Part shown: piece after piece, positions 5,559 through 9,533 of the stretch
How positions within the stretch are numbered: the first letter of the stretch is position 1
Layout of the letters: every line of letters begins with the position of its first letter
Origin: CAZOVB01 sp964583095
GTDB lineage: Bacteria > Planctomycetota > Phycisphaerae > SM23-33
NCBI GenBank assembly: GCA_964583095.1
Contig: CAZOVB010000105.1
Coordinates: forward strand, 1 to 9,533
Direction: 5' to 3'
DNA length: 9,533 nt
The notes under the pieces: generated by a model
Seen by the model: the letters and a program-made list of their open reading frames with translations, nothing else
Database searches by the model: none
Told to the model about the DNA's origin: nothing
Made by a program: the position numbers and the translations under genes

Positions 5559-6698
5559 ATGTTTCGAAGAATCTCCCGATGCAGAGTGGCCGCTGCGCTG
5601 GTCGCTCTCTGCGCCTGCGCCGCCCAGGCCGGAGACGCTCCTTCGCGCGATCTTCTCACCCCGGCCAAGAAGATCGTCGCCGATCAGCTCGAAAAAATGG
5701 GCGACGGGTACGATGGATTCATCGACACCCAGCGCCACATCGTCTATATCTCCGCCCTGGACGTTCGGCACCGCCGGGAAACCATCCAGCTTATCTCCGC
5801 CTACATCGACGCCCAGCGCAGAACCCTCCTCCAGGCCAGGCCCCAATGGAATATCACTGTCGTCCTGCCGACCGTCGAGGATTACAGGAAGCTCCAGACA
5901 AACCCCCGCATCGTCGGTTTCTACGAACCCTCAGCCCAGCGGATAACCAGCATCGATCGCTCGCAGGTGCTGATCCACGAGTTCACCCACGCCCTGCACC
6001 ATGCCGACATGGCCGCCCGCAGGCAGGTCCATCCCCCCTGGGTCTGCGAAGGCCTGGCAACGCTCTTCGCCCAGGCCGATATCACCCCCGGAGGTCTCAA
6101 GCCACGACCGGGCCCGCGGCTGGCGTTTCTCCACCGGGCCGTCCGGGATCAGAAGACCCTCAAGCTAAAGGACCTGGCTTCAAGGTCCCTCAAGCCCTTT
6201 ATGGCCGATGCCCGCCTGGCCTACGCGCAGAGCCGCTACCTCATGCTCTACCTGCACGAAAAGGGCAGGCTCCAGACCTGGTACTTGAGATATTGCAAAA
6301 GCTACACCCGGGATCCCAGCGGAGTCGAGGCCCTCGAGGCCGTCCTGGACAGGGACATCCAGCAGATCCAGACCGAGTGGGAGAAGTGGATTCTGTCTCA
6401 CGAGGTGCCCGACCGGAAGAACCGTTATGGCCAGGGCCGACTGGGCCTGAAATTCCGCGATACCCGGCAGGGAGTCAAGATCATCGAGATCGAGAACGAT
6501 TCCGCCGCCGCCTCGGCCGACCGTCTCCAGGAGGGCGACCACGTCAAGAAGTTCAACGGGCAGGAAGTCGCCAACGCGGTGCACCTGGCCTCGCTGATCC
6601 GCGCAGCCGGGGCCGACCGAACCGTGACCATGACCGTCCGCCGTCGCGGCAGGACTCTCAAGATCCATCAGGCACTGGCCGCCTATCCCGAGAAATGA
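5559..6698 (+). CDS. Secreted gluzincin-type metallopeptidase with C-terminal PDZ domain
   Basis: The 379-residue precursor starts with a signal peptide (about 1-24, MFRRISRCRVAAALVALCAC then AAQA before GD); Cys20 in LCAC also makes a lipoprotein possible. Residues 130-175 hold a zinc site: LIHEFTHALHH supplies His140, Glu141 and His144, and CEGLATLF supplies the third ligand Glu164, as in gluzincins of the 'peptidase MA-like' type. The stretch ITVVLPTVEDYRKL before it, and the helical region to about 280, fit that fold. Residues 291-376 form a PDZ domain (GRLGLKFRDTRQGVKIIEIE, LQEGDHVKKFNGQEV), likely for binding peptide termini. It would act outside the cytoplasmic membrane. The substrate is unknown, and PDZ association with this peptidase type suggests envelope protein processing only by analogy. 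It lies 56 bp after the mgtC-like gene and may share its transcript. Confidence 0.87.
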   Translation: MFRRISRCRVAAALVALCACAAQAGDAPSRDLLTPAKKIVADQLEKMGDGYDGFIDTQRHIVYISALDVRHRRETIQLISAYIDAQRRTLLQARPQWNITVVLPTVEDYRKLQTNPRIVGFYEPSAQRITSIDRSQVLIHEFTHALHHADMAARRQVHPPWVCEGLATLFAQADITPGGLKPRPGPRLAFLHRAVRDQKTLKLKDLASRSLKPFMADARLAYAQSRYLMLYLHEKGRLQTWYLRYCKSYTRDPSGVEALEAVLDRDIQQIQTEWEKWILSHEVPDRKNRYGQGRLGLKFRDTRQGVKIIEIENDSAAASADRLQEGDHVKKFNGQEVANAVHLASLIRAAGADRTVTMTVRRRGRTLKIHQALAAYPEK

Positions 6699-6705
6699 TC
6701 CCGGA

Positions 6706-8085
6706 CTACAGTACCGGCCAGGCGTAGCGGAGCAGGAACAGGATTGCGCAGATGTAGACCAGCAGCGGACATTGCTTTGCGCGTCCGGTCAGGAGTTTGC
6801 CGGCTGCGTAGGTGATAAAGCCGATCGCAATGCCGTTGGCGATGCTGCGGGTCAGGGGCATGGTAATCAGCATCAGCAGAACCGGGATGTATTCGGTGGG
6901 GTCGTCGAAGTCCAGGTCGCGAAGTGTCCGCAGCATCATGGCCCCCACGAAGATCAGCGCCGGGGCCAGGGCAGGATACACCCCCCTGCCGTAGTCCCCG
7001 ATGGCCATGTGGATCAGCGGCATGAAGAACATTCCCCCCAGCAGCAGGATGCCTGTCACGATCGCTGAAAGCCCGGTTCGCGCCCCGGCCTGGATGCCCG
7101 TGACCGACTCGATGTAACTGGTAACGGTGCTGGTCCCCAGCATTCCCCCCACCACGGTGCCGAAGGCATCGGAGCCCAGGGCCTGCTGGGCCCGGGGCAG
7201 TCTGCCCTCGTGCATCAGTCCGGCCCGGTTGGCCACGGCCACCAGCGTGCCGACCGTGTCGAACAGGTCCAGAAACAGCAGGACCACAAGCAGCACGACC
7301 GCCTGCTGCAAGTAAGAAGCCCAGTGCTCGCCGGTCATGCCCTGCCAGAGTCCCTGGAAACCGGAGAAGAACGATCCGGCCGTTTCTTTAAACCCCCCGG
7401 GCGTCTCCAGGGGGAACGTCCACTGGGCCCGGCCCAGCAGGATATTGAGCCCGACACAGGCCAGAATGGCCAGCATCACCGCACCGTGGATCCGGAAGCG
7501 GACGAGTACGACGATAATCACCAGCCCGGCCAGCGTTATCCAGACGGCCTGGCTGGTGAAGAAGGCGCTGATCGCCCCGCTGGGGTCGCTCCAGTTGCCT
7601 GCCCGGGTAAAGGCCGCCTCCAGACCTCCCATCCCAAAGCCGATCCGGGCAATCAACAGGCCGATCCCCGCAGCGATGCCCGTCTTGAGGGCATCGGGCA
7701 TGGAATTGAGCACACGGGCACGGAGCCCGAAGAATGAAATCAGCAGGAAAAGTCCCCCGGCCGTCACAACCAGCGCAAGGGCCATTTCATACCCCTTGGC
7801 CCCAACGTTCCATGCTGCCAGCGAGGCCGCCATCGCCACAAAGAAGAAATTCTGCCCCATTCCCGGCGCCAACGCGATCGGGTAGTTCGCTGTCAGGCCC
7901 ATCACGATGCTGGCAGAGCCCGAGGCGATGCATACCGCCATCAGAACGCCGCCGGGGTTCATCCCGACATCACCGCCGAGCATGCCCACCTGCACGAACA
8001 GGATGTAACTCATGGCCATGAACGTCGTCAGGCCGCCCAGGATCTCCCGGGCCACGCTGCTGTTGCGCTCGCGAATCTGAAACAT
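6706..8085 (-). CDS. NCS2-family purine permease (AzgA/PbuG type)
   Basis: This 459-residue inner-membrane protein imports a purine base (hypoxanthine, guanine or adenine), probably driven by protons. Family signatures in order: REILGGLTTFMAMSYI (13-28), NYPIALAPGMGQNFFF (67-82), GIAAGIGLLIARIGF (136-150), FLDLFDTVGTLVAVANRAGL (271-290) with the substrate-site region, GMLGTSTVTSYIESVTGI (314-331) and ARTGLSAIVTGILLLGG (335-351). The pattern and length are those of the AzgA branch rather than of uracil/xanthine permeases. Membrane segments fill most of the chain, as expected for 12-14 helices. The ATG at 8083-8085 has Shine-Dalgarno AGGGAG at 8091-8096. It is preceded by the XylR-like gene on the same strand (117-bp gap) and its end converges on the peptidase gene with only 7 bp between stops. 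No purine riboswitch could be recognised in the 117-bp gap. Confidence 0.95.
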   Translation of the reverse strand: MFQIRERNSSVAREILGGLTTFMAMSYILFVQVGMLGGDVGMNPGGVLMAVCIASGSASIVMGLTANYPIALAPGMGQNFFFVAMAASLAAWNVGAKGYEMALALVVTAGGLFLLISFFGLRARVLNSMPDALKTGIAAGIGLLIARIGFGMGGLEAAFTRAGNWSDPSGAISAFFTSQAVWITLAGLVIIVVLVRFRIHGAVMLAILACVGLNILLGRAQWTFPLETPGGFKETAGSFFSGFQGLWQGMTGEHWASYLQQAVVLLVVLLFLDLFDTVGTLVAVANRAGLMHEGRLPRAQQALGSDAFGTVVGGMLGTSTVTSYIESVTGIQAGARTGLSAIVTGILLLGGMFFMPLIHMAIGDYGRGVYPALAPALIFVGAMMLRTLRDLDFDDPTEYIPVLLMLITMPLTRSIANGIAIGFITYAAGKLLTGRAKQCPLLVYICAILFLLRYAWPVL

Positions 8086-8202
8086 TTTCGCTCCCTGTTG
8101 CAGAAGACACCGCCTGGCCCTGCTCTCCGGGCCGCTCTACTTTGCCCTCGCGCCAGCCTGAATGCAAGCCTGCGTCCTTGTCGGTCCTCTTTGCCTGCGC
8201 CC
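8086..8202 (-). other. Gap between XylR-like gene and purine permease gene
   Basis: This 117-bp stretch holds the permease ribosome binding site (8091-8096). No strong promoter, purine riboswitch or hairpin-plus-T terminator was recognised. Read-through from the regulator gene is possible, but a separate permease promoter cannot be excluded. Confidence 0.35.
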
Positions 8203-9366
8203 TCAGCCGGATCTTGGATTCTGATGCCGGAACTCCCGCGGACTCAGGCCTGTATGGGCGCGGAAGCGGCGCGAGAAATGCGCATCGGTTGCAAAACCGC
8301 TGGACAGGGCAATCCGAAGAATGGGCCAATCGGTCTCCGTCAGCAGCATGCGCGCGTGTTCCAGCCGCACGCGCCAAAGTTCCTGCTCAACCGTATGGCC
8401 CACGATTCGGGCGAATTTGCGGTCCAGGCTCCGGCGGGACGTCACAACATGCTTGAGCACCTCCGGGACACCCGCGCCCTGGCAGGCACTGCGACGGATA
8501 AAGGCGATGGCCCGGCGGACATCTTCGTCATCCGAGGCCAGCAGGTCGGCAGACTCCCGCTCGATGACCCCCGAGGGAGGGATCCGCAGGATTTCCTCCG
8601 GAGCGTCCTGCCCGGCCAGAAGACGATCCAGCAGCGCTGCCGCTTCGTAGCCGACCGTTCGGCCGTTGCGGTCGATACTCGCCAGCGGCGGATGCGTCAA
8701 CCCGCACAGCGCCTCGTCGTTGTTTACGCCGATCACGGCCAGGTCCTGGGGGACATGAAGCTTCTCCCGGGGGACGTGGTCCAGCAGATAAGCGGCCAAG
8801 GGATCGTCGAACGCCAGTACCCCCGCCGGCGGCTCGCAGCGGTTCAGGAAGGAAACCAGCGCCTGATCCGTACGATCCCGCTGCTGGACGGACCAGTGTC
8901 CCGCCACCAGCTCCACCTGGGCCTGGACGCCTCGCGTCTGGGCCCGATCCACAAAGCCGTCCCGGCGGAGCACGCTGGCTCGACTGCCCGGGTAGTGCAG
9001 ATAGTGCAGGCGCTTTAGACCCCGATCCATCAAATACTCCGCCGCCAGGGCCCCGATGCGCCGCTCATCGCAGCAGACCGTGGGAAAGCCCCTCCCCGCA
9101 TGGCTTTCCAGCACATTCACGACCGGACAGCGCTTCGTCCCTGCAGGCAGAAGGTCCTCCAGGCCCGCCGGCGAGACAGCCAGAATGACCCCGTCCAGCC
9201 GATCAAAACCCTGGGAGACCAGGACCGACAGGTGCTCGGCGCCGGGCCGAGGGAAAATCCAGTCCGGGCGGAATCGTGCGAAATCTCCCACCCCCGCCAG
9301 AAGATCGTCCGACTGGGACGAACGCCCCGTAAGCAGCGCGATGGCATATGTCTTGGTCATGGCCAT
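8203..9366 (-). CDS. XylR-like transcriptional regulator (LacI-type sugar-binding domain plus AraC HTH)
   Basis: The 387-residue protein has the architecture and length of E. coli XylR (392 residues). Residues 6-275 are a periplasmic-binding-like effector domain: FDRLDGVILAVSP, the middle strands around LKRLHYLHYPGSR, then LAFDDPLAAYLL and the typical DLAVIGVNNDEALCGLTHPPLASIDRNGRTVGYEAAALL (about 209-247). Residues 283-381 are an AraC-type DNA-binding domain with two helix-turn-helix units: VPEVLKHVVTSRRSLDRKFAR and PILRIALSSGFATDAHFSRRFRAHTGLSPREFR. Such proteins bind a sugar and activate sugar-catabolic genes; here the sugar is unknown. Two ATGs six bases apart (9364-9366 and 9358-9360) are possible starts: AGGA is 4 nt from the first and 10 nt from the second. 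The downstream gene is a purine permease, not an obvious sugar gene, so the true target may lie to the right of the window. Confidence 0.92.
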   Translation of the reverse strand: MAMTKTYAIALLTGRSSQSDDLLAGVGDFARFRPDWIFPRPGAEHLSVLVSQGFDRLDGVILAVSPAGLEDLLPAGTKRCPVVNVLESHAGRGFPTVCCDERRIGALAAEYLMDRGLKRLHYLHYPGSRASVLRRDGFVDRAQTRGVQAQVELVAGHWSVQQRDRTDQALVSFLNRCEPPAGVLAFDDPLAAYLLDHVPREKLHVPQDLAVIGVNNDEALCGLTHPPLASIDRNGRTVGYEAAALLDRLLAGQDAPEEILRIPPSGVIERESADLLASDDEDVRRAIAFIRRSACQGAGVPEVLKHVVTSRRSLDRKFARIVGHTVEQELWRVRLEHARMLLTETDWPILRIALSSGFATDAHFSRRFRAHTGLSPREFRHQNPRSG

Positions 9367-9533
9367 GGCGTCCTGGTTCCTTTGCGATTCCGATTCGGCC
9401 CGTATTGTGACTACATCGGACCGGTTGGTCGAGATGATTTTCTCTGGTGGTCCATTTCAGACAAGTCTTTGGCCCCCACAGGAAGGCGTGGTCGCATCGG
9501 TAGAGGGCGAAGTGGTTCCCGAGCCGGCCACAT
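9367..9533. promoter_or_regulatory. Upstream region of the XylR-like gene, possible promoter and operator
   Basis: On the minus strand TCGACC (9427-9432) and CACAAT (9404-9409) are separated by 17 bp and each matches four of six consensus -35/-10 bases, so this may be the regulator's promoter. Within it lies an imperfect inverted repeat, TCGGACC with GGTCGA (9416-9432 in all), which could be an operator. On the plus strand an ATG at 9434 opens a frame without stops to the window end (33 codons, MIFSGGPFQTSLWPPQEG), but it has no clear Shine-Dalgarno and only about half its third positions are G or C. The opposite strand is also open from the right edge to a TAG near 9413. Neither is called as a gene. 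Confidence 0.3.

Noticed and set aside
5579..6727. 382-codon open frame overlapping the metallopeptidase in another frame
   Set aside because: The translation is a Pro/Arg/Gly-rich shadow. The peptidase frame has a signal peptide, HEFTH and a PDZ domain.
8086..8202. Purine or other known riboswitch before the purine permease
   Set aside because: None of the conserved core motifs I looked for could be found in this 117-bp gap.

Overview
The window is high-GC bacterial DNA that is densely coded on both strands. The gene set suggests Planctomycetota, possibly Phycisphaerae or Sedimentisphaerales: a sugar ABC permease with an extra N-terminal membrane helix, a XylR-type LacI/AraC hybrid regulator, a bacterial topoisomerase VI A subunit, and a secreted metallopeptidase with a PDZ domain. 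The taxonomy is inferred from this gene content and was not tested by any search.

Layout, left to right. (1) Bases 1-2232, plus strand: the C-terminus of a sugar-binding lipoprotein or solute-binding protein, overlapping by 4 bp an unusual permease that joins a MalF-type and a MalG-type subunit in one 613-residue reading frame. (2) Bases 2236-4519, minus strand: nrdR, a small uncharacterised ATP-cone protein, and a topoisomerase VI subunit A (Spo11 family) gene, in that transcription order. They probably form one operon. Its promoter is a clear sigma-70-type site carrying two NrdR boxes 31 bp apart. (3) Bases 4520-4785: a 266-bp divergent control region with the nrdR promoter, a 16-bp perfect palindrome and a potentially structured mgtC leader. 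(4) Bases 4786-6698, plus strand: an MgtC/SapB-type membrane protein followed by a secreted HExxH peptidase with a PDZ domain. (5) Bases 6706-9366, minus strand: a XylR-like regulator and, downstream of it, an AzgA-type purine permease. (6) Bases 9367-9533: the regulator's upstream region, with a possible operator and possibly the start of a divergent gene.

How the genes fit together. The left operon imports a sugar or oligosaccharide; no ABC ATPase is present, so a shared MsmK-type ATPase elsewhere is likely. The nrdR operon couples nucleotide-pool sensing (two ATP-cone proteins) to a DNA topoisomerase subunit, and appears to be autoregulated by NrdR. The B subunit needed for a complete topoisomerase VI does not flank the A gene in this window. 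XylR proteins usually control sugar catabolism, so its main target is probably the gene beyond the right edge rather than the purine permease. No tRNA, rRNA, CRISPR array, insertion sequence or prophage was seen. The two convergent gene junctions have gaps of only 3 and 7 bp and no visible terminators.
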